Below are positions 43,673 to 52,780 of a stretch of DNA of 64,000 nt, one piece after another. Within the stretch, counting starts at the first letter, position 1; the number at the start of each line of letters is the position of its first letter. A program made the position numbers and the translations under genes. The notes beneath the pieces were generated by a model. It saw only the letters and a list, made by a program, of their open reading frames with translations, did not search any database and was not told where the DNA came from. This DNA is from Schaalia canis (GTDB lineage Bacteria > Actinomycetota > Actinomycetes > Actinomycetales > Actinomycetaceae), in assembly GCF_003858455.1 (NCBI RefSeq), contig NZ_RQZF01000003.1, forward strand, positions 62,001 to 126,000, read 5' to 3'.

Positions 43673-46600
43673 TTAGTGGACCCAGATATGCGGTTGGCCG
43701 TCGATGGAGTAGAGCTGGACGGAGAAATTCTCGTTGGGCGCCTGGTATTGATACGGGTTACCTGGGCAGTAGAAGTTGAAGCCTCCTAATCCGGAAAATT
43801 GAACCAGTAGCGGATGGCTGGGGAATCGCGGATGGGGAGCCATCCCAAGGAAGTTACCAGGATTGTGGAACGATTCACCCCAGTTGGCCTGGTCCTCGGA
43901 TGCGGCATTCCAGCAGTAAATCTTGTACTGACCTGACGGAAGGTTATCTCCGCTGTAGGTAAGCCTTGCGTAGGGCCAGCGCACGCTGAGGTTGAAGGCC
44001 AAATTCCCGTCACCAGGCGGATTAGCCCCACCCGGGGGATTTTCACCGCCGGGAGGATTGCCACCACCCGGGGGATCCGGTGTCGGACCAGGCGGTTCAG
44101 GCTCAGGCTCTGGTTCTGGCGGCGGAGGCGGTGGCGGAGCATCCGAGGTTGCCGATGCACAGTTGTGTACAGCTTGGTTCACCGAGTCTCTCTGCGTGAA
44201 CTCAATGCACAGGCGCACAGGAGTTGAGGGTTCAACTGGGAAGTTCTGCTCGCCTTGTGCGGCTACTTCTCGCGTGGCATGACCGAGCAAACGGTAGGTT
44301 CCTGAGCGTCCGTTCTCGTTTCCGCCCTGCCACTTACAGTAGACATGCTTGTCGCCACCCCTACAGCTGATGTTAGGAGCTTGAGGAGGGCCGTAGGGTG
44401 TCGCTGAATTGGACGTTACGGTTTCCGAAGCTACCGCTTGCCCATTTCTCGTGCCGACAGCTCGCAGGGAGACCGTCTGAGCTGTTCCGTTTGTCCACGA
44501 ATGGCTTTTAAGAACATCCTCCGTGTAGGGGAGCCAGTTTTGCCCGTTATTCCATTCATAGTTCAACTCATCCGGTTTCCAGCCGGCACCGCCGGGGCTT
44601 CTCTCCCAGCTCAGTCGTAGCTCATTGTCTCTTCCCGTTGGAGCAAGGGACAAAATCTTGGGCGGAGCAGGGCGACCGTACACCCAGATCGATACCGATG
44701 CGGCTGTTGACGTCGATTCGTCGGGTTTTGATCGGTTATTCGTCGCCGTGACTGTGAAGGAGACTTGCTGTGTTGGGAAGCCCGGCAATTCGATTGTGGT
44801 CGACACTGCCGGGGCGTCGACGGTCTTGACGATATCGCCAGAACGGACAGTGTAGTACTCAACGGCGCGACCGTTGTTAGACGAGGGACGCCAGCTCACA
44901 GAGATTACCGGCTTATCACTTGGCGCCGCTGCGCCAAGATTGGCATAGGTCGCTTCCAATCCCTCAACCGGACTCGGACGCCCGTAGGGAGTTGCCTTCA
45001 CGCTGGCAGGCGAAGCAACGGATGTGCCCTGCGCGTTGGTGGCTGTGACTGTGGCAACGTACTCAATGCCATTCGTCAATCCGCTGAACACCGCTGTTTG
45101 AGGGCCGTGTCCGGGGCTAACTTGAATAGTCTGGCTACCGTGCGGCGAAAGCGTCACCTCGTAGGACTGGATGGCAGATCCTTCGTTGCGTGGCGGCGAC
45201 CACGTCACCGTTACTTCGCGATCTCCTGCTTTCACAGACGGCTGAGCGGGAGCTTCTGGCACGACATCAAGTTTGATGCTGACCTGCGCAGACGGATCGG
45301 AAGGACCGACCTTATTGTGTGCAACGACCGAGAAAACGTGTTCTTGACCTGGGCGTCGATTCTGAAGGACGCAGGTAGTGACGACTCCACAGTCGATGGT
45401 GTCACCCTGGGTGTGGTCGGTGACGACGAAGTGAGTGATCGGCAAGCCTCGTGTGTCTCCTGTCTCCCAGGTGAGACGCACGGCATTTGATGCGGCTGCT
45501 TCGGCACGCAGGTTCCTTGGTGCTTCAGGAACGCTTTGAACTGAAACAGAGATCGTGCCCGTAGCCTCGCGAGAGGGATCCTTGGTGGCGTCTCCAACGC
45601 GGTAGGTGACAACAAACTTTCCAAAGTAATTGGGAGCAGCTTTAACAGTAATGCGCGTCCCGCTCGCCGTGGCTACGCCACCTTCGCTTGCCTGCGGCTG
45701 TCCGATGAGGCTAAGGGGGCCCTTTTCTGGCATTGGATTAACGGCATATTCGGCAATGTCGATCTGCTCGCTTGCATCGCCTTCAAGGACAATCTGTGCA
45801 GGTGAGATTTGAATCGGGGGCAAGCTTGTTGCCAGAACCGTAATGGGGAACTGGCCACTTGCCGATGCTCCTTGTCCGTCGGTGACAGTGACGGTAAGGG
45901 TTCCGATAGGACCTTTTCGCTGTTCGATACCGGTGCTCAGGGTCAGGGTACTACCTGAAAGCTGAGCATTGATTCCGGTCGGAATGTCTGCCAGGTTGTA
46001 GGTGAAGGTAGTGGGGCTCTCGCCATCGGGGTCAGAAACCGTTGGCGCGAGATCAACTGTTATGGGGTCTTCACCTGCGCCAACACGCAGGGGCACAGGG
46101 CGAATTGTCGGTGGACGGTTCTGTTTTCCAATGACGCGGATTGGCAGGGTGATGAATGCTGTTGCACCCTCGGAGTCATTGATATCAATGCCATCAGTGA
46201 CTTCAAACGAGATGGAGGTCATTCCAGCGAAGTCAGGTAGAGAGGTGAATGTCAGCGTAGTGGGCGACTTCACGAGGCGCTCACCATTGGCACCGATACC
46301 TGCACGAACCTTGTCTTCAGAGGTCAGACGTACACTTCGCCCTTCTCGGGTCACCACGTAGTCATTGATGGAGATGTCAATAGTCTCTCCAGCCTTGACT
46401 TCCAGGGTTCGGGGGCGAGTGTCAAGGGTAGGACGTTCATAGGTGAGTCCAGGTACACGGACTACGGCAGAGGCAGTCAGCTTGTCAGCGTCGGTGATGC
46501 TGTAGATGAGGAGCTGTTCCTTATCGGTCACCGTCACAGTCACAGTCCGGTCAGAGTTGACTCTGAGATTCCTGTCATTGCTGGCCAGTTCAACGTCGTC

Positions 46601-49600
46601 AATGAGCCCATCGGGATCCTCATCGTTCAAGAGGACTGGAATGGTGACGGTGCTACCTTCGGCTGCCTGCACCTGCTCAATGGTGACAGTATCGTCTCGC
46701 GCGATGGGCACGAGTAGAGGCGCGTCGGGCGTGACTAGGAGAGTCAGTACTCCCTCTGCCTTGCCCCCCACTCCATCAGCGATGCCATAGAGCACGGTAT
46801 GTCGGGATTCTTGCTGCGGGGCTTTAAGGACAATCCTGCCCGAATGGATCTTCGGGTTGATGAGGTCTGCTGTTGGACTACTCACCGAACCATCAACGAG
46901 ACGGACGGTGTCTCCGTCAGGATCTGTGTCATTTCCTAAAACATCGACCGCGACCTTCGCTCCCGGCCGGACTCGTACAAGATCTGGCAGAGCAACAGGG
47001 TTCTGGTTCAGGGGGGAGCGCTGGACGATACCCACGCGGATGCGCCCAACTGCCGCTAAACCAAGTCGGTCACGCACGCTGTAACTGAAGGTGTCGGTTC
47101 CAATAGCATCGGGGCTGGCCTCGTAGTGAATGGTCGTACCTTCAAGGCGTGCTGTCCCTAAGCGTGGTGAACTTGCGAGGCCTTCGATGGTAACGGAATC
47201 GCCTTCGGGGTCGATACCATCAAGAGGAATCTTGATGCTTGTCGTTGATCCGGCAAGCGCACGCACGATGATGTCCCGAGGCTTGGGTGCGGTGTTGTCG
47301 CCCTCGTCAGTGTCTCGGACGATAAGGTGAACAACCGAGGTGTGGAACTGACCGAAACTATCGACCACGGTGTAGTGGATATCTGCTGCACCAGGGGTGT
47401 TGCCACCACGCACTCGCACGACATTGTCAGAAAGGAAAACGGTGGCCATCTCGGGCGGCACATTGTGGTCGAGGACGGGCACAACGCTCAGTTTGAGTCC
47501 CGCAGGCGATCGATCATTATCCAGAACGGCAACGCTTCCAACGTCACCAACGCGGACGACGAGGTGGTCGGGTGCGGCCTGAGGTCCTTCGGGAGCTTCG
47601 TCTGCCGGGCGGGGGATGACAGTGACCGTTGCAACTGCAAAGGAAGTGCCATTGGATACCGTATAGTCAAAGGTCTGGGGGCCGTCAAGACTGTGCGGGG
47701 CTGAGATGCGCACAACGTGATGATTGAGTAGTGCAACTGACAGCGGCGATGTTGCTGGAAGATCGATTTTTTGGACTGCGAGGATACCGCCCGCAGGATC
47801 TGAGTCATTCGCAAGAAGATCAACGAGTACATAGCCGCCGGTGGGTAAGACACCGAAATCATCCTCAGCGGAGATACGCAGATCAGATGAGCCGTCAATA
47901 ACATCAACACGTACGATTCCTGTTGCGGTTGAAGGCCCATCACTCACGATATAGGTGAGGTAGTACGTACCGAGGCGCTCTCCTCCGATGGTGAGAGTAC
48001 CTTCGTTGCCATCCCAGTCGAGGCTAATGCCGAAGGGAGGTGACGAAACTTGAACAATACGTAGGGGGTCACCATTGGCGTCCGTGTCATTGTCGAGCAC
48101 TCGGGCGATTGCCGTCTCTCCCTGGCGAACGACCAGATGGTCCACGTTTGCGACAGGGGGAACGTTGTTTTCGCCGCTGACATTCAGGGTAATTTCACCC
48201 TTACCAACGTCGCGTCCGTCAGAGACGGAAAGCTCGACGACGGCTTTACCGGGACCATGACCTGCTTCGGTCATATCGATAGTCCCGGTTTCGCGCTGTC
48301 GAACGCTAATTCCTTGAGGGGCTACCGCAGACTCAAGGTAGAAAGGGTCTCCGTCAGGGTCGTACCAATTCGCCAGCGCGTTGAAGGTAGCCGTACTCGC
48401 AGTGCCGAGGTCAACGGAGGGAACGACCATCTGGACTGGTGCGTGGTTCTCACTATTCTCACGAACGATGAGTTTGACGGTCGCGCGGGCAACTCCACCA
48501 CGTCCATCATTAACTTCGTAGTCGAAGCTGAGGGTTCCGGTGACTCCGTCGTTAAGTTTGACTTGAAGCGCTGCACCGTATCGGGCGATAGAGACTTCTG
48601 CCCCTTCAGGCTGGGTGACCGGTGATGCGGTGAGGAAATCTCCATCCGGATCCGAGTCGTTAAGAATCACCGGCAAGATGTTGGTGCGACCCGGACGAAC
48701 ACCGAACTCATCATTCTCAGCGATGGGAACAGTGTTTTCCTCGGCACGTTCGGGAAGGATAGTCTCCTTCGTGGTATCAACAGAGTCTTCCTCGGACTCT
48801 TCTTCGTTCTCGACCTGGGAGTGCACCTGGTCCCAATCTTGAATGAGGATCATGTTGTGGTCAGGAAGCCACAGTGAACCGGACTTGATGTCATTGAGGA
48901 CAATGACATCGCGGTTCGTGCGGAAGCGCGCTTCTTGGACGCCACTAAGGGAATCGACGAGACTGTGTGAGTCGGCTTCGTCTTTAAGACAGTCGCGGCT
49001 GAAGCTTCCAGCTCCTGTCCATGCACCGTAGGCGCAACCTTGGTGCACAACGGGCCTTACGGGGTTGCCGGGAGATTCGTGTTTGTGTGAGAAGGTGATC
49101 TCTCCGCCTGCAAGAGGGACGCTCAGGAGACGAGTCGTGTCAGCGAGGATCACGCTGTCAGATTCAGGGCCGGGTTCTTGCAGCGCATAGGTGGATGGCT
49201 CCAAAACGCGCTGCTCGCCGTTGGGGAGGTAAAGGGTCGAACGCGCGTGATCGAAAACAACCGGCGTGGAACCGACTGCGGTGAGCGCAAGGTTGGCTTT
49301 CTCTCCAAGCTGAGGAAGTTCTCGCACGATGGCGCTGCTTGAGTCACGCCCTGCTGGTACGGAGACGAGCTTCTTGGTCTGGGGAGAGACTGCGTGGACA
49401 GCACCGTCAGCGCCAACGAGGGTAACGGCGTTGGGAACGTTATCGATAACGGGAGTGACGTCATCGGGTGAAAACTCGGTAGCGGAAGTGAGCGATTGGG
49501 TCCACACCCGTCCAGTGCCTCTATCACTGAGAGCGACGGTACGGCCTCCAGCATTGACATTGAGGTCAGGGAAGGACACCGGGTGAACAATGGAAGAGGT

Positions 49601-49900
49601 GGCAACGTCAATGGGTGCGAAGGTGTCGTTTTCGGCATCGACAAGGTGAACGCTCTCGCCATTTTGGACGACGTCGAACTCGCTGCTGCTGGTGCGCATA
49701 GCGGAGTCAAGAGTGCGGGCGCGGTAGTTCAGGTGCCCGACGAGGTTGAGACTGCTGTTGGTCACCCACACGCCGCCATCGTGGAGGTTCACTTCGGCTG
49801 TGTACTGTCCGGGGTTAAGGAGGGCAGCAAAGACGACACTGGTGACACCGATCACGGTCGTCAAGCTCGTCATTTTCTGGATGAGGCGATTTTTCCTCAT
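43673..49900 (-). CDS. Giant Ig-like/fibronectin III membrane-anchored protein
   Basis: A 2075-residue protein. One N-terminal hydrophobic helix (about residues 11-30) is a signal anchor or signal peptide. Residues of about 50-370 look like a beta-propeller-type domain. An acidic linker follows (EEESEEDSVD), then about eleven cadherin/VCBS-like Ig repeats, many with an NDxDPDGD calcium-binding-type turn (NDSDPDGD, NDTDPDGD, NDEDPDG), and about four fibronectin III domains (near 1450-1850). A Pro/Glu run (PPPPPPEPEPEPEP) with NPPGG repeats leads to a C-terminal domain of about 100 residues with Cys pairs. No LPXTG signal is present. It resembles the FN3 protein of the Bifidobacterium PFNA cluster. 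ATG 49900 follows AAGGAGG. Confidence 0.92.
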   Translation of the reverse strand: MRKNRLIQKMTSLTTVIGVTSVVFAALLNPGQYTAEVNLHDGGVWVTNSSLNLVGHLNYRARTLDSAMRTSSSEFDVVQNGESVHLVDAENDTFAPIDVATSSIVHPVSFPDLNVNAGGRTVALSDRGTGRVWTQSLTSATEFSPDDVTPVIDNVPNAVTLVGADGAVHAVSPQTKKLVSVPAGRDSSSAIVRELPQLGEKANLALTAVGSTPVVFDHARSTLYLPNGEQRVLEPSTYALQEPGPESDSVILADTTRLLSVPLAGGEITFSHKHESPGNPVRPVVHQGCAYGAWTGAGSFSRDCLKDEADSHSLVDSLSGVQEARFRTNRDVIVLNDIKSGSLWLPDHNMILIQDWDQVHSQVENEEESEEDSVDTTKETILPERAEENTVPIAENDEFGVRPGRTNILPVILNDSDPDGDFLTASPVTQPEGAEVSIARYGAALQVKLNDGVTGTLSFDYEVNDGRGGVARATVKLIVRENSENHAPVQMVVPSVDLGTASTATFNALANWYDPDGDPFYLESAVAPQGISVRQRETGTIDMTEAGHGPGKAVVELSVSDGRDVGKGEITLNVSGENNVPPVANVDHLVVRQGETAIARVLDNDTDANGDPLRIVQVSSPPFGISLDWDGNEGTLTIGGERLGTYYLTYIVSDGPSTATGIVRVDVIDGSSDLRISAEDDFGVLPTGGYVLVDLLANDSDPAGGILAVQKIDLPATSPLSVALLNHHVVRISAPHSLDGPQTFDYTVSNGTSFAVATVTVIPRPADEAPEGPQAAPDHLVVRVGDVGSVAVLDNDRSPAGLKLSVVPVLDHNVPPEMATVFLSDNVVRVRGGNTPGAADIHYTVVDSFGQFHTSVVHLIVRDTDEGDNTAPKPRDIIVRALAGSTTSIKIPLDGIDPEGDSVTIEGLASSPRLGTARLEGTTIHYEASPDAIGTDTFSYSVRDRLGLAAVGRIRVGIVQRSPLNQNPVALPDLVRVRPGAKVAVDVLGNDTDPDGDTVRLVDGSVSSPTADLINPKIHSGRIVLKAPQQESRHTVLYGIADGVGGKAEGVLTLLVTPDAPLLVPIARDDTVTIEQVQAAEGSTVTIPVLLNDEDPDGLIDDVELASNDRNLRVNSDRTVTVTVTDKEQLLIYSITDADKLTASAVVRVPGLTYERPTLDTRPRTLEVKAGETIDISINDYVVTREGRSVRLTSEDKVRAGIGANGERLVKSPTTLTFTSLPDFAGMTSISFEVTDGIDINDSEGATAFITLPIRVIGKQNRPPTIRPVPLRVGAGEDPITVDLAPTVSDPDGESPTTFTYNLADIPTGINAQLSGSTLTLSTGIEQRKGPIGTLTVTVTDGQGASASGQFPITVLATSLPPIQISPAQIVLEGDASEQIDIAEYAVNPMPEKGPLSLIGQPQASEGGVATASGTRITVKAAPNYFGKFVVTYRVGDATKDPSREATGTISVSVQSVPEAPRNLRAEAAASNAVRLTWETGDTRGLPITHFVVTDHTQGDTIDCGVVTTCVLQNRRPGQEHVFSVVAHNKVGPSDPSAQVSIKLDVVPEAPAQPSVKAGDREVTVTWSPPRNEGSAIQSYEVTLSPHGSQTIQVSPGHGPQTAVFSGLTNGIEYVATVTATNAQGTSVASPASVKATPYGRPSPVEGLEATYANLGAAAPSDKPVISVSWRPSSNNGRAVEYYTVRSGDIVKTVDAPAVSTTIELPGFPTQQVSFTVTATNNRSKPDESTSTAASVSIWVYGRPAPPKILSLAPTGRDNELRLSWERSPGGAGWKPDELNYEWNNGQNWLPYTEDVLKSHSWTNGTAQTVSLRAVGTRNGQAVASETVTSNSATPYGPPQAPNISCRGGDKHVYCKWQGGNENGRSGTYRLLGHATREVAAQGEQNFPVEPSTPVRLCIEFTQRDSVNQAVHNCASATSDAPPPPPPPEPEPEPEPPGPTPDPPGGGNPPGGENPPGGANPPGDGNLAFNLSVRWPYARLTYSGDNLPSGQYKIYCWNAASEDQANWGESFHNPGNFLGMAPHPRFPSHPLLVQFSGLGGFNFYCPGNPYQYQAPNENFSVQLYSIDGQPHIWVH

Positions 49901-50214
49901 ACCACCCGCCTCCTTCCTCGCACTTTGACAATCAACTCACTATCTCCAAGCACTTTTAATATATGCATACCCAGGAACTAGCCTAGGCGGTTTTAGCAGG
50001 CCATGAAAGACAAATGGCTCAGCAATTTCTCAGCTATTTATATACCCTCTTGGAAAGTAATGCATTGCTCCTTTGGTGGGGGCAGCGATCAAAATGGCGA
50101 GAATGTGCCGATGATGGCGGGTTCGAGAAGAGCCTCGAGAGAGTTGAGACAGAGTCCTACAAGCGATTACTAAGTATTTTAATTTGTCTGAATGGTTGCC
50201 GACTTCACAACAGC
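49901..50214. other. Gap upstream of the giant Ig/FN3 gene
   Basis: No gene is seen. This AT-rich stretch must contain the promoter of the seven-gene operon; a CATATT/TATTAA box on the minus strand near 49958-49966 is a possible -10. No GAGTGGTC palindrome is present although the whole gap to folD is 365 bases. Confidence 0.4.
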
Positions 50215-50253
50215 GAACGGCAGCCGGGAGCCCTCCACCCCCAGCTGCCGTTC
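50215..50253 (-). terminator. Hairpin after folD
   Basis: GAACGGCAGC pairs with GCTGCCGTTC across a 19-base centre, 13 bases past the folD stop. There is no long T-run, so termination strength is uncertain. Confidence 0.6.
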
Positions 50254-50265
50254 ATTCAGCCTTCG

Positions 50266-51165
50266 CTACTTTTCGAGGCTCCTTTCAGCGGCCTCAACGA
50301 CGTTTGTCACGAGCAGCGCTCGCGTCATCGGCCCGACGCCACCAGGATTTGGCGACAGCCACGAGGCAACCTCGTCAACTCCATCAGCGACATCACCCTG
50401 CAGGCGCGCTTTGCCATCCTCTCCAAGGACTCGGCTAACACCCACATCACAAACAATGGCACCTGGGGCACACATCTGCGGGGTAATGAGGCCGGCGCTA
50501 CCAGCGGCAGCAACGACAACATCGGCTTGTCGAACCTTTGCTGCCAGATCGCGCGTACCTGTATGGCATAGGGTGACAGTCGCATTGACGCCACGACGAG
50601 TCAGCAATAGACCAATCGAGCGCCCCACGGTGACCCCTCGACCAACCACACACACTTCCTTACCGTTGAGATCAATACCGTGGCGTTCCATGAGCTCAAT
50701 GACTGCGCGGGGTGTGCACGGCAGCGGAGTGTCAATCGGTCCCGACCCACGCAGTACAAGGCGTCCCAGATTCATGGGATGGAGGCCATCAGCGTCCTTC
50801 GCCGGATCGATGCGTTCAAGGACAGCATTGGTGTCGATACCTTGAGGCAGGGGAAGCTGGACAATGTATCCGGTGCAGGCAGGGTCGGCGTTAAGTCGAT
50901 CGATGGCTGCTTCAATGTCGGCTTGGGTTGCGTCGGCTGGTAGGTCGACGCGGATCGATTCAATTCCAACCTCGGCGCAGTCCCGGTGTTTACCGGCGAC
51001 GTAAGCAATCGAGCCGGGATCTTCACCAACAAGCACTGTGCCCAGGCCAGGAATCACGCCTTGAGCCCGCAGAGCAGCAGTGCGCTCCCGCAGCTCGTTC
51101 TTAATGGTGGCAGCCGTCGCTGCGCCGTCAAGAACGCGGGCCGGTCCTTGCCAGGGGGCTTTCAC
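50266..51165 (-). CDS. folD: Methylenetetrahydrofolate dehydrogenase/cyclohydrolase
   Basis: FolD interconverts 5,10-methylene-THF and 10-formyl-THF in one-carbon metabolism. The 299-residue enzyme carries the catalytic [17 protein letters not shown] (Tyr and Lys), [26 protein letters not shown], the nucleotide loop [16 protein letters not shown] and the C-terminal [12 protein letters not shown]. Translation starts at GTG 51163-51165, overlapping the glyA stop (GTGA), so it is coupled to glyA. The pair is expected to be under the ZTP riboswitch upstream of glyA. Confidence 0.96.
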   Translation of the reverse strand: MKAPWQGPARVLDGAATAATIKNELRERTAALRAQGVIPGLGTVLVGEDPGSIAYVAGKHRDCAEVGIESIRVDLPADATQADIEAAIDRLNADPACTGYIVQLPLPQGIDTNAVLERIDPAKDADGLHPMNLGRLVLRGSGPIDTPLPCTPRAVIELMERHGIDLNGKEVCVVGRGVTVGRSIGLLLTRRGVNATVTLCHTGTRDLAAKVRQADVVVAAAGSAGLITPQMCAPGAIVCDVGVSRVLGEDGKARLQGDVADGVDEVASWLSPNPGGVGPMTRALLVTNVVEAAERSLEK

Positions 51166-52451
51166 TGGAGCCCCGCGTAGAGGGGGTGTGCGTCCGTGAG
51201 CGCCTTCACGCGCGCGCGCAGGCCATCAATGTCGACGTTATTACCTGATGCTCCCTGGACGAGTGCGGTGCCGATAATGTCAGCGACCTCCGCGAAATCA
51301 GCAGCGTCAAAGCCTCGCGAGGCGAGCGCGGGCGTTCCAATACGCAGGCCGGAAGTCACTGCCGGCGGACGCGGATCGAAGGGGACAGCGTTGCGGTTAA
51401 CGGTGATCCCCACTTCATGGAGGAGGTCCTCGGCCTGTTGACCGTTGAGTTCAGAGTTCACCAGATCAACAAGGACAAGGTGAACGTCGGTCCCTCCGGT
51501 GACCAGAGTGATCCCGGCCTTCTTCGCATCGTCCGCTCCGAGACGTTCAGCGAGGAGTTGTGCGCCCTCAAGGGTACGACGCTGACGGTCCTTGAAGTCG
51601 TCGGTTTGGGCGACCTTCATTGCAATAGCCTTCGCCGCAATGGCGTGCATGAGAGGGCCACCTTGCTGGCCGGGGAAAACGGCCGAGTTCAGTTTCTTCC
51701 CCCATTGCTCACCGCGCGCTGACAGAATCATGCCCGAGCGCGGCCCACCTAAAGTCTTATGGACGGTGGTGGTGACAACGTCTGCGTGAGGCAGAGGGTT
51801 GGGGTGAAGACCGGCAGCTACCAGGCCAGCAAAGTGTGCCATGTCTACCCAAAGGGCTGCGCCTACTTCGTCGGCAATTTCTCGGAAGGCAGCGAAATCA
51901 AGGTGTCGGGGGTAGGCAGACCAGCCGGCAATGATGACCTTGGGGCGTTCGCGCAGGGCCGCTTCGCGTACTGCCTCGGGTTCGATACGCATGGTCTCGC
52001 GGTCAACTTCATAGGCCACGGCGTTGTAGTTTTTGCCGGAGAAGTTGATGCGCATACCGTGGGTGAGGTGGCCGCCGTGGGCAAGAGAGAGGCCCAAGAT
52101 GGTGTCACCAATATTGGCCATTGCCATCAGGGCAGCGGCATTAGCTTGGGCTCCAGCATGGGGTTGGACGTTCACATAGTCGCCACCAAAAACCTGCTTC
52201 GCGCGCTCAATGGCGAGGTTTTCTGCTACATCGACATGCTCACAGCCACCGTAGTAGCGGCGGCCAGGGTAACCTTCGGCGTACTTGTTGGTCAGCACCG
52301 AACCTTGTGCTTCAAGGACAGCGCGCGGAACGAAGTTCTCCGAGGCAATCATCTCGAGGGTATCGCGCTGGCGACCAAGCTCAGCGTCGAGTACGGCTTG
52401 AATTTCTGGATCGAGTTCCGCGAGGGTCATGTCGTTAAGGGCATCGCTCAT
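51162..52451 (-). CDS. glyA: Serine hydroxymethyltransferase
   Basis: GlyA uses PLP to convert serine and THF to glycine and 5,10-methylene-THF. The 429-residue protein has all SHMT marks: the [16 protein letters not shown] start, [26 protein letters not shown], the PLP lysine in [16 protein letters not shown], and [14 protein letters not shown] 52451 follows AGGAG. It leads a two-gene operon with folD, and its leader matches a ZTP riboswitch, fitting the role of ZTP as a signal of 10-formyl-THF shortage. Confidence 0.97.
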   Translation of the reverse strand: MSDALNDMTLAELDPEIQAVLDAELGRQRDTLEMIASENFVPRAVLEAQGSVLTNKYAEGYPGRRYYGGCEHVDVAENLAIERAKQVFGGDYVNVQPHAGAQANAAALMAMANIGDTILGLSLAHGGHLTHGMRINFSGKNYNAVAYEVDRETMRIEPEAVREAALRERPKVIIAGWSAYPRHLDFAAFREIADEVGAALWVDMAHFAGLVAAGLHPNPLPHADVVTTTVHKTLGGPRSGMILSARGEQWGKKLNSAVFPGQQGGPLMHAIAAKAIAMKVAQTDDFKDRQRRTLEGAQLLAERLGADDAKKAGITLVTGGTDVHLVLVDLVNSELNGQQAEDLLHEVGITVNRNAVPFDPRPPAVTSGLRIGTPALASRGFDAADFAEVADIIGTALVQGASGNNVDIDGLRARVKALTDAHPLYAGLQ

Positions 52452-52475
52452 GTGTGGCTCCTGATGTCATTGTCT

Positions 52476-52489
52476 ACCGGTTTCCCGGT
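52476..52489 (-). promoter_or_regulatory. Small hairpin between ZTP aptamer and glyA
   Basis: ACCGG pairs with CCGGT over a four-base loop, between the aptamer and the AGGAG ribosome-binding site. It may be part of the expression platform. Confidence 0.4.
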
Positions 52490-52497
52490 CGAGTTCA

Positions 52498-52575
52498 TGG
52501 CCCAGGCGGGCGGCCACAAACCCATTCCTTCGCTCCCCGGTGGTCCCCCACCTAAATCGCCAGTCACGACCTTCT
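52498..52575 (-). ncRNA. ZTP (pfl) riboswitch upstream of glyA-folD
   Basis: On the minus strand the leader reads GACTGGCG (52558-52565), then GGGGGACCACCGGGGAGC (52532-52549), then CCGCCTGGGC (52500-52509), in this order. These are the conserved blocks of the pfl motif, which senses ZTP/ZMP and turns on folate and purine genes; glyA and folD are among its best-known targets. A TACCCT box at 52577-52582 would start transcription right at the aptamer. The match was made by eye and should be checked against the Rfam pfl model. Confidence 0.85.
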
Positions 52576-52576
52576 T

Positions 52577-52582
52577 AGGGTA
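52577..52582 (-). promoter_or_regulatory. Possible -10 box of the glyA-folD operon
   Basis: TACCCT on the minus strand lies just upstream of the riboswitch 5' end, the expected place. No clear -35 box was seen. Confidence 0.35.
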
Positions 52583-52780
52583 GCGCAATCTCAAGTCCTT
52601 CAGCATGAAAGTATTCACTTGTGAGATGATGTGTTTTTTATATATACGCAGGCGACACGGATTTTCTACCCCCTGGTTGATTTTCGAAGCGGCCCCGAAT
52701 TTGAAATCGGATGACTAAACTGAACACTGACGAGATAATCATCCAATAAAATCGCATTAATCAGTTCTTTAAGGAGATCC
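52583..52780. other. AT-rich leader of the sugar transferase gene
   Basis: This part of the divergent glyA/sugar transferase gap has no gene. It is unusually rich in A and T (for example TTTTTTATATATA near 52630) and should contain the promoter of the polysaccharide transferase gene; no box pair is convincing. Confidence 0.4.

Noticed and set aside
43786-44282. Short frames in the Pro/Gly-rich part of the giant gene
   Set aside because: They are antisense or shifted shadows of the NPPGG-repeat coding sequence.
43673-49900. Sortase-anchored surface adhesin
   Set aside because: No LPXTG motif, C-terminal hydrophobic helix or basic tail is present; anchoring is more likely by the N-terminal helix.
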